Origin: Vreelandella halophila
Lineage (GTDB): Bacteria; Pseudomonadota; Gammaproteobacteria; Pseudomonadales; Oleiphilaceae
Length of the DNA stretch: 64,000 nucleotides
Direction of reading: 5' to 3'
NCBI RefSeq assembly: GCF_009856365.1
Contig: NZ_WMEX01000001.1
Span: 372,001-436,000 of the forward strand
The position numbers were made by a program, and so were the translations under genes. Below the pieces are notes generated by a model that did not search any database, had not been told where the DNA came from, and was given only the letters and a program-made list of their open reading frames with translations. This document shows positions 49,017-57,853 of this stretch, piece by piece (within the stretch, counting starts at the first letter, position 1; each line of letters starts with the position of its first letter).

Positions 49017-49949
49017 TCAGACCCTCATCAAGGACAGCCACAGATCCAGCAGTTCCGGCCCATACCAGAGCGCGATCACGCCCGCGGCGGCGAGGTAGGG
49101 GCCGAAGGGAATCGGAATATTGCGATCATGCCCACGTATGGCAATCATCGCAATGCCCACCACGGCACCCACAAGGCTGGAGAGCAGAATGATGGCTGGC
49201 AGCATGGTCCAGCCCAGCCAGGCACCGAGGGCGGCCAGCAGCTTGAAATCCCCATGGCCCATGCCTTCCTTGCCGGTCAGAAGGCGGAAGAGATGGTAGA
49301 CACTCCAGAGACTGAGATAGCCCGCAACGGCCCCCCAGAAGGCGGCTTCGAGCCCAACCTGGCCCAGCCCCAGGGCGCTGGCCACAAGCCCGGCCCAGAG
49401 CAGTGGGAGGGTGATGCTGTCCGGAAGCAGGGTGGTTTCCAGGTCGATGACCGTCAGGGCAAGCAGTGCCCAAACGAGTGGAAGGGCAATCAGTGCCTCG
49501 ACGCTGGTGCCCAGGATGAGCACGGTAAGCACTGAAAGCGCTGCCGTCAGCGCCTCGATCGCCGGGTAGCGCACGGAGATGCCGGTGCCGCAGTTCCGGC
49601 AGCGCCCGCGCAGGAAGAGCCAGCTGAGTACTGGGATGTTGTCGATGGCCCGGATCGTATTACCACATTCCGGGCAATGCGAGCGAGGATAGGAGAGCCC
49701 GTAGGAGCGGCCACGGCCGCGATCAGTATCCTGCTCAGTACCGGGTTGGGCGGAATCGAGGCCTTGGCCGCTCCTGCCAGGTTCCTCGGCGAACAGGGCT
49801 TCGCATTCCTGGCGCCAGGCCTGTTCCATCATCCGCGGCAGGCGCAGGATCACCACATTGAGGAAGCTGCCCACGCACAGCGAGACGCCCACCACCGCTG
49901 GCCACAGGAGCCAGGGTGTACTGAGAATGATCTGTATCAGGTTCTGCAA
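49017..49949 (-). CDS. pilD: Type IV prepilin peptidase/N-methyltransferase PilD
   Basis: PilD cleaves the leader of PilA and other prepilins and methylates the new N-terminal Phe. It has the zinc cysteines C92/C95 and C117/C120 (CPECG, CRNCG), the aspartyl protease residues Asp169 (TVIDLETTLLPD) and Asp234 (GKEGMGHGDFKLL) and about eight membrane segments. The cytoplasmic loop between LPRMMEQAW and the zinc site is longer than usual (it includes residues 60-82) and part of it, DRGRGRSYG (76-84), is encoded by a REP-like palindrome at 49700-49724. Confidence 0.95.
   Translation of the reverse strand: MQNLIQIILSTPWLLWPAVVGVSLCVGSFLNVVILRLPRMMEQAWRQECEALFAEEPGRSGQGLDSAQPGTEQDTDRGRGRSYGLSYPRSHCPECGNTIRAIDNIPVLSWLFLRGRCRNCGTGISVRYPAIEALTAALSVLTVLILGTSVEALIALPLVWALLALTVIDLETTLLPDSITLPLLWAGLVASALGLGQVGLEAAFWGAVAGYLSLWSVYHLFRLLTGKEGMGHGDFKLLAALGAWLGWTMLPAIILLSSLVGAVVGIAMIAIRGHDRNIPIPFGPYLAAAGVIALWYGPELLDLWLSLMRV
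49700..49724 (+). repeat. REP-like palindrome inside the pilD coding sequence
   Basis: The 25-nt element begins CGTAGGAGCG, has GCGGCC...GGCCGC palindromic arms and ends GCGATC. It is the same length as the element at 62254-62279 (reverse strand), with which it shares the first ten and last seven bases while the inner stem bases differ but still pair. It is read in frame in pilD on the minus strand. Confidence 0.7.
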
Positions 49950-49972
49950 GACCGGATCCTTGGTGTAAAGGG

Positions 49973-51190
49973 TTACATGGCCGAGCCCATCTGGAAGATG
50001 GGGAGGTACATGGCGATGATGAGGCCGCCGACGAGAATGCCCAGAACGGACATGATCACCGGCTCCATGAGCGAGGTCAGGTTATCGACCAGGTCATCCA
50101 CCACGGCCTCGTAGTGGTCGGCCACCTTACCAAGCATCTCGTCCAGGTTACCGGATTCCTCACCAATGGAGGTGAGCTGGATGGCGAGCACCGGGAAGAC
50201 GCCGGTCTGGCGCATGGCGGTCTGCAGCTGCGTACCCGAGGATACCTCTTCTTTGACCTGGAGGATGGCATCCCGGTAGACGGCGTTGCCGGTGGCGCCG
50301 GAAACGGAATCCAGGGCATCGACCAGTGGCACACCTGCGGCGAAGGTGGTGGAAAGAACCCGCGCGAACTTGGCTACGGCGGACTGGTCAAGGATTATGC
50401 CCACAACAGGGAGCTTGAGCACGTACTTGTCCACGGCATCGGAAAAGCGCGGGGACCGTTTCTTGGCTGTCCGGAACCCGAAGACCGTACCGATTATGCC
50501 GATCAGCACGGCCCACCACCAGGCCTGGAGCCATTCGGACATTCCGATCACCATCTGGGTAAAGGCGGGCAGGTCCGCGCCAAAGCCCTGGAACAGGGAT
50601 TCGAACTGCGGCACCACCTTCACAAGGAGGATGGCCGTAACGATGACTGCCACGATGATGATGGAGATCGGGTAGGTCATGGCCTTCCGGACCTTGCGCT
50701 TGAGGTTCTCGGTTTTCTCAAGGTAGGTCGCGACCCGGTCCAGCATGCTTTCCAGTGCACCAGCGGCTTCACCTGAATCCACGAGGTTGCAGTAGAGGTC
50801 GTCAAAGTGCTTCGGGTGCTGGCGCAGGGCGTTGGCGAAGCTGTTACCCGAAGCCACGTCGTTACGGATGGCGATGATCAGCTCCTGAAGCCCCTTGTTC
50901 TCAAGGCCGTCGGAGACAATGTCAAAGGACTGGATCAGCGGCACGCCCGCCTTCATCATGGTCGCCATCTGGCGGGTGAAGGTGGCGATATCAAAGGGCG
51001 TGATTTTTGTCCGGCCACCGAAAAGCGGCTTGCTCTTTTTCTTGATCTTGCCGGGCTTGATGCCCTGCTTGCGCAACTGGGCCTTGACCAGCGCCGGAGA
51101 GGCGCCGGTGGTCTCGCCGCTGGTCTTGTTGCCCTTGCGGTCCTTGCCTTCCCAGGTAAAGGTGTCCAGCTTCTGTTCGTTGGCCGCCAT
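49973..51190 (-). CDS. pilC: Type IV pilus inner-membrane platform protein PilC
   Basis: PilC forms the inner-membrane platform turned by PilB and PilT. It has two T2SSF domains: TFTRQMATMMKAGVPLIQSF (about residue 65) and FARVLSTTFAAGVPLVDALD (about 270), each followed by helical bundles and membrane segments; the N-terminal FTWEGKDRKGNKTSGE is typical. The 405-aa length is standard. It lies 4 nt after pilB. Confidence 0.96.
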   Translation of the reverse strand: MAANEQKLDTFTWEGKDRKGNKTSGETTGASPALVKAQLRKQGIKPGKIKKKSKPLFGGRTKITPFDIATFTRQMATMMKAGVPLIQSFDIVSDGLENKGLQELIIAIRNDVASGNSFANALRQHPKHFDDLYCNLVDSGEAAGALESMLDRVATYLEKTENLKRKVRKAMTYPISIIIVAVIVTAILLVKVVPQFESLFQGFGADLPAFTQMVIGMSEWLQAWWWAVLIGIIGTVFGFRTAKKRSPRFSDAVDKYVLKLPVVGIILDQSAVAKFARVLSTTFAAGVPLVDALDSVSGATGNAVYRDAILQVKEEVSSGTQLQTAMRQTGVFPVLAIQLTSIGEESGNLDEMLGKVADHYEAVVDDLVDNLTSLMEPVIMSVLGILVGGLIIAMYLPIFQMGSAM

Positions 51191-51194
51191 GGAG

Positions 51195-52922
51195 TTAATC
51201 CTTCGTTACACGGTTCGCTTCTTCCAGACTGGTCACGCCCTGAATCACCTTCTCGAGCGCGGACTGGCGCAGGCTGTTGAAGCCTTCATTACGGGCCTGG
51301 CGGGCGAGCTCAATGGAGCTGGCCTCGTTCATGATCATGCTCTCCATGTCCTCGGTGATACGGACCACCTCGAGGATGCCTACCCGGCCCTTATACCCGT
51401 TTTTACATTTATCACAGCCTACCGGTCTGTAAAGCGTAAACCCTGTATCAATCTGTTCCTGTGTGAAACCTTCCTTGAGAAGAATGTCCTGGGGAACGTC
51501 GGCGGGTTGCTTGCAGTTGCTGCACAGGCGGCGCCCCAGCCGCTGGGCAATGATCAGGCTGACCGAGGTGGCGATGTTGAACGAGGCGACCCCCATGTTC
51601 ATCATCCGGCTCAGTGTCTCCGCAGCACTGTTGGTGTGCAGGGTGGAAAGGACCAGGTGGCCGGTCTGGGCCGCCTTGATGGCGATATTCGCGGTCTCCA
51701 GGTCCCGGATCTCGCCCACCATGATGATGTCCGGGTCCTGACGCAGGAAAGAGCGTAGCGCCTCGGCGAACGTCAGACCTACCTTGTTGTTTACGTTGAC
51801 CTGGTTGATCCCCTCCAGGTTGATCTCCGCCGGGTCTTCCGCCGTGGAGATGTTCACTTCCGGGGTGTTGAGGATGTTCAGACCGGTATAAAGGGAAACT
51901 GTCTTACCGGAACCGGTTGGGCCGGTGACCAGGATCATGCCCTGGGGCGATTTGAGGGCCTCGAGGTAGAGCTGCTTCTGGTCCTCTTCATAGCCGAGCT
52001 GGTCGATCCCCATCTGAGCGGCGGTTGGGTCCAGTATCCGCAGTACGATCTTTTCCCCCCAGATCGTGGGCAGTGTGTTGACCCGGAAGTCGATCGATTT
52101 GGACTTGGAGAGCTTGAGCTTGATCCGCCCGTCCTGGGGCACCCGGCGTTCGGAAATGTCCATCTGGGACATGATCTTTACGCGCGCCGCCAGCTTGTGG
52201 GAGAGCTTTATCGAGGGCTTGGCGACCTCGTTCAGGATACCGTCGGACCGGTAGCGGATGCGGTACATCTTCTCATAGGGCTCGAAATGGACGTCTGAGG
52301 CGCCCTGTTTGATGGCATCGAGCAGCAGCTTGTTCACGTATTTGACGATGGGCGCATCATCGGTGTCCGTGGCGTCTACGGCGTTTTTGTCCTGTCCCTC
52401 TTCCTCGTCGCCGCTCTCGAAGTCCACATCCTCAAGATCCGAGTCCCCGCCCAGATCCTGCATGGAGGTGTCCTGGGACTCCATGTACTTGTCGATAGTC
52501 TGACGGAGACTGCTTTCTTCCACCAGAACTGCTTCGGTACTCAGCCCGGTGTGGAACTTGATCTCATCCAGCGCCTGCAGGTTGGTGGGGTCCGCCATGG
52601 CGACGAACAGCCGCTTTCCGCGCTGGACCAGCGGCAGTACGCTGTGGGCACGGATCAGCTTCTCGTCCACCAGCCCTTCCGGCATCATGTCGGCGGAAAA
52701 AGCGTTCAGGTCCATCACCGGAACGCCGAATTCCATAGCGGCCGAGAACGCCAGCGCCTGACCGGGGGCGAGCTCGTTCTGGATGAGATAGGTGATCAGA
52801 GGGATGCGGTCCTGGTTGGCCTGGACAAAGGCCTCCCGGGCCACGGTCTCTTCCAGGATGCCGTCATCCACAAATCGCCGGGCCAGCCCGGTAAGCGTTA
52901 CGTTCTGGGGGTCAGAAGCCAT
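51195..52922 (-). CDS. pilB: Type IV pilus assembly ATPase PilB
   Basis: PilB is the hexameric ATPase powering pilus extension. It has an N-terminal MshEN-type domain (about 1-150), an acidic linker ([14 protein letters not shown] near 168-180), Walker A GPTGSGKT at 334-341, the Asp box [16 protein letters not shown], the Walker B/His boxes [17 protein letters not shown] and [13 protein letters not shown], and the tetracysteine zinc site CSNC...CDKC. The 575-aa length is normal. It is the first gene of a minus-strand unit running to trmO. Confidence 0.97.
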   Translation of the reverse strand: MASDPQNVTLTGLARRFVDDGILEETVAREAFVQANQDRIPLITYLIQNELAPGQALAFSAAMEFGVPVMDLNAFSADMMPEGLVDEKLIRAHSVLPLVQRGKRLFVAMADPTNLQALDEIKFHTGLSTEAVLVEESSLRQTIDKYMESQDTSMQDLGGDSDLEDVDFESGDEEEGQDKNAVDATDTDDAPIVKYVNKLLLDAIKQGASDVHFEPYEKMYRIRYRSDGILNEVAKPSIKLSHKLAARVKIMSQMDISERRVPQDGRIKLKLSKSKSIDFRVNTLPTIWGEKIVLRILDPTAAQMGIDQLGYEEDQKQLYLEALKSPQGMILVTGPTGSGKTVSLYTGLNILNTPEVNISTAEDPAEINLEGINQVNVNNKVGLTFAEALRSFLRQDPDIIMVGEIRDLETANIAIKAAQTGHLVLSTLHTNSAAETLSRMMNMGVASFNIATSVSLIIAQRLGRRLCSNCKQPADVPQDILLKEGFTQEQIDTGFTLYRPVGCDKCKNGYKGRVGILEVVRITEDMESMIMNEASSIELARQARNEGFNSLRQSALEKVIQGVTSLEEANRVTKD

Positions 52923-53004
52923 GGTCTCTCTGGTCTTGTGTTGAACTGCCCCAAGAGTCTAGTGCCTGCCTCAGTGTTCAGCCAGTGATGAAAAGGGGAT
53001 GACA

Positions 53005-53042
53005 GTGACGTAATGCGTCACCTCAGCTTGTCAAACAGTGTC
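53005..53042 (+). promoter_or_regulatory. Possible upstream activator sites for pilA/pilB
   Basis: Within the 305-nt pilB-pilA gap, GTGACG (53005-53010) and CGTCAC (53016-53021) form a 6-bp inverted repeat, and TTGTC (53028-53032) and GTGTC (53038-53042) repeat at one helical turn. PilR in Pseudomonas binds repeated TGTC boxes about this far upstream of the pilA start. The match is suggestive only. The rest of the gap shows nothing recognisable apart from the sigma-54 promoter. Confidence 0.35.
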
Positions 53043-53129
53043 ACATTGGCGTCTTTGGGGAGGTGGCTTGTTTACGAGGCCGCTCTCCAGGTGGCTGATT
53101 GTAGGTCGTTCTCGTTTTTTAAGGAAAAC

Positions 53130-53145
53130 TGGCATGGGAGCTGCT
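53130..53145 (+). promoter_or_regulatory. Sigma-54 (-24/-12) promoter of pilA
   Basis: TGGCATGGGAGCTGCT carries GG at 53131-53132 and GC at 53143-53144, the required 12-base spacing, and matches TGGCACG-N4-TTGCW at all positions but two. The start site would be near 53156, giving a leader of about 72 nt with AGGAGGT before the pilA ATG. It fits PilSR/RpoN control of pilin known from Pseudomonas; rpoN is at 21-23 kb here. Confidence 0.85.
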
Positions 53146-53227
53146 AACTTCAGTCCAAGGCAGGCAAAGGCAGGGTCCATTGCTGATGCCGGTACTCAAA
53201 AAGACAACACCCTCAGGAGGTGCGCCA

Positions 53228-53671
53228 ATGCAATCGATTCAGATGAATCACAAACAGCAGGGCTTCACGCTCATCGAACTGATGATCGTGGTTGCCATCA
53301 TCGGTATTCTGGCGGCGATCGCGATTCCGCAGTATCAGGATTATATCGCGCGAACCCAAGTCAATCGGGCGTACGGTGAAATTTCGGCATTGAAGACCGC
53401 TACAGAAGAATCGATGAACCGTGGACAGGTTCCCGGCGATGCGGCAAGCCTCGGTTTCACCAGCAGCACGCTCATGACAAGTGTGCCTTCGGTTAACGAA
53501 AACAGTGGTGCTGTGAGCATCTCCGCAACTCTGGGTAATGACGCAGCAATTGCCGTTTCTGGTACTACGATCACTCTGAATCGTACCGCCAGCGGGGTCT
53601 GGAGCTGTGACGTGGGAACCGGTAGCGCCAACAGCTGGGACGAAAGCTACATGCCAACTGGGTGCGAGTGA
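53228..53671 (+). CDS. pilA: Type IV major pilin PilA
   Basis: The prepilin begins MQSIQMNHKQQG, cleaved by PilD before FTLIELMIVVAIIGILAAIA, the classic type IVa N-terminal helix with Glu5. The C-terminal disulfide loop is bounded by the cysteines in WSCDVGTG and PTGCE. The body is small (147 aa precursor) and rich in Ser and Thr, plausible O-glycosylation sites. ATG 53228 is chosen because AGGAGGT lies 6 nt upstream; a second Met at 53243 is possible. It has its own sigma-54 promoter and terminator and faces pilB. Confidence 0.97.
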   Translation: MQSIQMNHKQQGFTLIELMIVVAIIGILAAIAIPQYQDYIARTQVNRAYGEISALKTATEESMNRGQVPGDAASLGFTSSTLMTSVPSVNENSGAVSISATLGNDAAIAVSGTTITLNRTASGVWSCDVGTGSANSWDESYMPTGCE

Positions 53672-53708
53672 GTTCAGTTGAGCAACACCTGAAGACTCAC
53701 TATCCTGA

Positions 53709-53734
53709 AGGGCGTCATTTTGACGCCCTTTTTT
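53709..53734 (+). terminator. Rho-independent terminator after pilA
   Basis: GGGCGTCA (53710-53717) and TGACGCCC (53721-53728) form an 8-bp stem with a TTT loop, followed by six T. It lies between pilA and the ligase gene, so the glycan operon is probably reached only by read-through or from a promoter within about 30 nt after it. Confidence 0.93.
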
Positions 53735-53761
53735 GTGTCTGACTGAAACAGTGGGGGATCC

Positions 53762-55513
53762 GTGCGGATAGAACGTTTCAGCTACTGGGTTCTGATGAGC
53801 CTGTTTCTGCTCGTGGCTTTTTCCGTGCCTTTTCATCTTGCTCCCATCGGTTTTTTTCTTGAGGAGATTACTGCGGCGGCTGCGATTGTCTGCGGAGGTG
53901 CTCTTTCATGGGCGCTGATGGGAAAAGACCGAAGTGTGTCCGCAGTGCTGCCCCTTTGGTGCGTCTGGGGTGGCGTCATCCTTGCCTCCTACTTGAATGG
54001 CAACTATTCCCTGAATACCGCAGCATTATGGGCACTGGTCTATTGGAGTATCGGCTGCCTCGCGATTGTGTGGTTTTCACGGCTGCAGGAAATTTTTGGC
54101 CGAGCAGGAACCATCGAGGTGATTGCCAGCCTCATGGTTTTTGCGTTGGTTCTGCAGGCCATTCTCGGTGTAGCGAAATTTTATGGGCTTCTTCGTTTTC
54201 TGACTATTCAGGAGCTGCCCAGTAGCCGTATGCCGGGTCTGTTGAATCAGTTCAATGTGACGGCGTGCTTTGTCACTATTGGTCTCGTATCAGTTATTTT
54301 TCTTTCTCTGAAGGAAAGGCTTGGGCTCACTTTACAGTTTGTGTTGGTTTGGATGGGTGGAGTTGTGCTCTTCCTGACGGACACCCGGACGGTGTGGGGA
54401 TATTTTGCCATTATCGCAATCGCCGTTCTTATCGTGTCATTCAAAACGAGCGACGTTTTTCTGCGGCGGAGATTGATCCGGTCATCGGGGGTCGCATGTG
54501 CTGGCATTGTTGTGGCTTTCTTCAGTCAAACGCCTCTGGATCACGGGCTTACTTATCTGGCGCCGGAGAACCTTGGCAGGCCCTCAATCGAGAAAGCCGA
54601 TTCAACTCGCAGCGCCACTGATCCTGGAATCCGACTTACAGAACTCGAAAAAGTATGGGAAGGAGCACTTGAAAAACCCTGGCTCGGCGTCGGTATCAAC
54701 AACTACCCTTATTTCAGTTTCCGAATGGATTCCAGGGTAGCTGACCCGACCCGAGCGGGAACACTTGTGACACATTCGCATAATATTTTCAGCATGATCC
54801 TCGCCGAGCAGGGCATTATCGGCTTGGGGATCTTTTTGGCACTTATATTCTGGCTTGCTGTTCGGGTGTTTCGTCTTACCAAAAACGCCGAATGGTTCTG
54901 GGTAGCTTCGGTTCTTGGTATTTTCTTTCTCTTTTCCAATGTTGAGTACCCTCTTTGGTATCTCCATTATCTCGTATTGTTTCTTGGAGTTCTGACATTT
55001 GCGCTACCAGTTTTTTACTTCAGAGTCAGCTCTCGGCTGTTAGCGGGAGCCTCCAGTGTTGCGGTGCTTGTTACTTTCCTTTTTCTGGGGGCGGGAGTTC
55101 TTCGTGGTTATTATGTTTTTGCCACCGCCTACATGAATCCAAATTGGGATCAGGAGAGGATTAAGCAGATCCAGGCCTGGCGCAGCAGTTCGTTTGTTGG
55201 TCCTTATGGAGATCTTCTGGTCTATCAGTATCTGCTGCCAACTGAAGGGGGCTATGAGCAACAGCTCAACCAGGTCCAGCGCGTAATCGAATGGCGGCCC
55301 CAGGGATCGGCGCTGTCCACCAAGGTCATGTTGCTGGCCCTGCTGGAGCGACACGATGAGGCGTGTCAGTTTGCGGAAAAAGCCATTCCCTTTATTCCCT
55401 CTACGGCAACCAGGTTGCAAGCGGACTTCCCCAAACTGGAAGAAGGGTATGATGTTGAACTTGACCCTGTTCAAGAGTGTGTGAGCGATATCGCCAAAGC
55501 CCATGATGAGTAA
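53762..55513 (+). CDS. PglL/Wzy_C-family ligase, probable pilin O-oligosaccharyltransferase
   Basis: A 583-aa inner-membrane protein with about twelve hydrophobic segments, a Wzy_C-type core (TRSATDPGIRLTELEKVWEG, GVGINNYPYFSFR, then THSHNIFSMILAEQGIIGLG) and FFLFSNVEYPLWYLHYLVLF, a stretch typical of the C-terminal PglL/PilO group. The last ~150 residues form a soluble helical domain. Such enzymes move lipid-linked glycans from undecaprenyl carriers to pilin. Its place straight after pilA supports pilin as acceptor; a Wzy polymerase or O-antigen ligase is the alternative. It uses a GTG start 3 nt after GGGGGA. Base composition is more AT-rich than the flanking chromosome. Confidence 0.8.
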   Translation: MRIERFSYWVLMSLFLLVAFSVPFHLAPIGFFLEEITAAAAIVCGGALSWALMGKDRSVSAVLPLWCVWGGVILASYLNGNYSLNTAALWALVYWSIGCLAIVWFSRLQEIFGRAGTIEVIASLMVFALVLQAILGVAKFYGLLRFLTIQELPSSRMPGLLNQFNVTACFVTIGLVSVIFLSLKERLGLTLQFVLVWMGGVVLFLTDTRTVWGYFAIIAIAVLIVSFKTSDVFLRRRLIRSSGVACAGIVVAFFSQTPLDHGLTYLAPENLGRPSIEKADSTRSATDPGIRLTELEKVWEGALEKPWLGVGINNYPYFSFRMDSRVADPTRAGTLVTHSHNIFSMILAEQGIIGLGIFLALIFWLAVRVFRLTKNAEWFWVASVLGIFFLFSNVEYPLWYLHYLVLFLGVLTFALPVFYFRVSSRLLAGASSVAVLVTFLFLGAGVLRGYYVFATAYMNPNWDQERIKQIQAWRSSSFVGPYGDLLVYQYLLPTEGGYEQQLNQVQRVIEWRPQGSALSTKVMLLALLERHDEACQFAEKAIPFIPSTATRLQADFPKLEEGYDVELDPVQECVSDIAKAHDE

Positions 55514-56201
55514 TTCGACAACATGGCAAGATGAACTCTTCCTACGATATTGGAATGTCGGACGTCAGGTCCGTCTTTACTTGATGGGTCAGCTACGGCA
55601 GCAGCTTCCATGGGAGGTTCTCGACAAACAGATCCTGTTCATTCATATCCCGAAAGCGGCTGGCAGTAGCATCTGTGATTCCTTATACGGTCGTCAGCTT
55701 GGTCACGTTCGCTGTATTGACTACCAAAGGATCAATTCGGGCCAATTCCGGTCAATCCGCAAGTTTTCAGTAATTCGTAACCCGTATGAGCGGGTCTATT
55801 CCGCTTACTGCTTTTTGAAGGACGGGGGGTTGCCTGCCTTCCCTGCCGATCAGAGGTTGTCGCGAATCATTCAGCGGTATGGGGGGTTTGAGAGTTTTGT
55901 TCTCAACTGGCTCTCCTGTCGCAACAATCGAAACAGCTACATTCACTTTATGCCCCAGAGCGATTTTGTTACTGACAGACAGGGTTGCTTGATGGTCGAC
56001 AGGCTGGGAAAGCTGGAGGAGCTGAATGACTTTATTCAGACTCTTGAATGGGAGTGGGGGGTGCAATTGGAACTCCCCCACCTTAACAAAAGTAACCGAG
56101 GTGGATTGGATACGGGCAGGGAGTGGTTCAGTGAGCCTGTGCGTGAAGTAATCGGCGAACTATATTCCGATGATTTCCGACTTGGCGATTACAGGCGCTA
56201 G
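55503..56201 (+). CDS. Sulfotransferase family 2-like protein
   Basis: A 232-aa protein with the PAPS 5'-phosphosulfate loop FIHIPKAAGSSIC (about 46-58) and the 3'-phosphate motif FSVIRNPYERVYSAY (about 88-102), as in the carbohydrate (Sulfotransfer_2) family. No signal peptide or membrane segment is evident, so sulfation would occur in the cytoplasm on the lipid-linked sugar. It overlaps the ligase gene by 11 nt. The acceptor is unknown. Confidence 0.85.
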   Translation: MMSNSTTWQDELFLRYWNVGRQVRLYLMGQLRQQLPWEVLDKQILFIHIPKAAGSSICDSLYGRQLGHVRCIDYQRINSGQFRSIRKFSVIRNPYERVYSAYCFLKDGGLPAFPADQRLSRIIQRYGGFESFVLNWLSCRNNRNSYIHFMPQSDFVTDRQGCLMVDRLGKLEELNDFIQTLEWEWGVQLELPHLNKSNRGGLDTGREWFSEPVREVIGELYSDDFRLGDYRR

Positions 56202-56204
56202 TTT

Positions 56205-57050
56205 ATGCGTGTTGGATTCTTTTATATCGGCCCGGGTAAGACAGCGACGACATGGCTGTTCAAGGTACTGGAGGAACACCCGGAAATCTGTCTCCCGCCC
56301 AGCAAGGACCTGAATTTTTTCGACAGCTTTCACGAGCGGGGGGTGAGGTGGTATCACCGCCAGTTTGGCTGCGATCCTGCAAATACACTTGTGGGTGATG
56401 TCAGTCACGACTATCTGCTCAGTGATAGTGCACTGGCAAGGATACGGGAATACAATTCCGAGGCGAAGCTGATAGTGGGGTTGCGTAATCCCTATGAGCG
56501 TGCCGAATCAGGCCTTAATTTCCTGAATCGAAACGGGTTTTCTTATACGGATATGCAGGCAGCTGCTGAGAATCATGTCGAGCTAGTGCGTGGCGGACTG
56601 TATGGGGAAAATCTGAGGCGGGTGTACCGGTACTTTCCTGGGGATCAGGTGTTGCTGGCCGACTACAGCCTGCTTGTTGAGGATCCTGCAGAATTCATTG
56701 CAAGAGTCTGTTCATTTCTGGGAGTTGAGGTTATCCAGTTTGCTCGCCTTAATGAGAGAGTCAACGAACGGGCGGTACCCCGATCACGATGGCTTGCCTC
56801 AATGGTTAAGGCTTTGGCTCTCAAAGCTCGGGCATTGGGGCTGAATCATCTGGTGGGGCAGATAAAGCTCAATCCGCTGGTAGTTGCGGCTCTTTATCGC
56901 CCCTCCCGCGATGGCTACCGGCTGACCGCATCGGATGTCGGGTTCCTGGCTAAGTATTTTGAGCCGGATATTTCGGATCTGGAGTCGCTGACCGGACGGT
57001 CCTTCGGCCACTGGCGAGAAGGGGGGAGTTCAGGAGGCCGGCGTGAATAG
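56205..57050 (+). CDS. Sulfotransferase (Sulfotransfer_1/NDST-like)
   Basis: This 281-aa protein has the PAPS loop FYIGPGKTATTWLFKVLEEH (phosphosulfate loop about residues 8-17), the PPSKDLNFFD segment seen in heparan-type sulfotransferases and the 3'-phosphate motif VGLRNPYERAESG (about 91-103). It differs clearly from the preceding sulfotransferase, so the two are not a recent duplication. It starts 3 nt after that gene and overlaps the GT2 gene by 8 nt. Substrate is not known. Confidence 0.85.
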   Translation: MRVGFFYIGPGKTATTWLFKVLEEHPEICLPPSKDLNFFDSFHERGVRWYHRQFGCDPANTLVGDVSHDYLLSDSALARIREYNSEAKLIVGLRNPYERAESGLNFLNRNGFSYTDMQAAAENHVELVRGGLYGENLRRVYRYFPGDQVLLADYSLLVEDPAEFIARVCSFLGVEVIQFARLNERVNERAVPRSRWLASMVKALALKARALGLNHLVGQIKLNPLVVAALYRPSRDGYRLTASDVGFLAKYFEPDISDLESLTGRSFGHWREGGSSGGRRE

Positions 57051-57837
57051 AACGCTGGTGGTGATTCCCCACTTGAATAATCTTGCAGGTTTGCAGCGGT
57101 CTATCGCCGACATTGACCCCGATGAGCATGTGGATGTGCTGGTGATTGATGACGGCAGTGAGCCTGCTCCGGCTGAGTGTGATATTGCGCCGTATTTCCG
57201 GGGTCGGGGCAACCTGTGGCTTGAGAGTTTTCCGGTTAACCGCGGTATTGTCGAAGCTCTGAATCTTGGCGTAAACGTGGCCCAGGATAATGGGTATGCG
57301 TTTCTGGCCAGACTGGACGCTGGGGACAGAGCACTGAAAGCGCGATTTGCGATCCAGCAGGCGTTTCTGGAGAAGCATAAGGACCACGTACTGGTTGGAT
57401 CCTGGGTGGAATTCATCAGGCCGAGTGGCGAGCACCTTTTCCATTTCAGGCCTCCAGAATCCGATGCCAAGCTGCGCAGAGCTCTTAAGCAGTACAACCC
57501 GTTCATACACCCTGGTGTGATGATGAGTGTGGAGGCCATTGGCCGCGCTGGCGGGTATCCCGTTGATTATCCCGCGCTTGAGGATTGGGCGCTGTTTCTG
57601 GAACTGAAGCGGTTTGGAAAAATCCATGTCCTCCCCAGGGTACTTCTGAAATACGAGGTCGCTGAGAGCAGTATTTCTTCAAGGCGGCGGAGGGAACAGG
57701 CAGCGAGCAAAGTGCGGCTGCTCTGGAACCATTTTGACGGTACGCCAGGGGCGGTAGTGGGGTTGGTGCGGACGTTCATGGTTTATTGTTTCCCGCGTCA
57801 TATCCTAAATCAGCTCAAGCGGCTGGTGTATCGGTGA
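57043..57837 (+). CDS. Family 2 glycosyltransferase
   Basis: A 264-aa GT-A enzyme with LVVIPHLNN, the nucleotide-binding VLVIDDGSE (Asp36-Asp37) and a DXD-like metal site in ARLDAGDRAL (92-95), followed by GLxEDxAL-like VDYPALEDWALFLEL. It is the only clear glycosyltransferase in the operon, so it probably adds the second sugar to the primer made by the phosphoglycosyltransferase at the operon end. GTG start; overlaps the upstream gene by 8 nt. Sugar specificity cannot be read. Confidence 0.9.
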   Translation: MNRTLVVIPHLNNLAGLQRSIADIDPDEHVDVLVIDDGSEPAPAECDIAPYFRGRGNLWLESFPVNRGIVEALNLGVNVAQDNGYAFLARLDAGDRALKARFAIQQAFLEKHKDHVLVGSWVEFIRPSGEHLFHFRPPESDAKLRRALKQYNPFIHPGVMMSVEAIGRAGGYPVDYPALEDWALFLELKRFGKIHVLPRVLLKYEVAESSISSRRRREQAASKVRLLWNHFDGTPGAVVGLVRTFMVYCFPRHILNQLKRLVYR

Positions 57838-57853
57838 TGGGCTGCAGCGCGGG

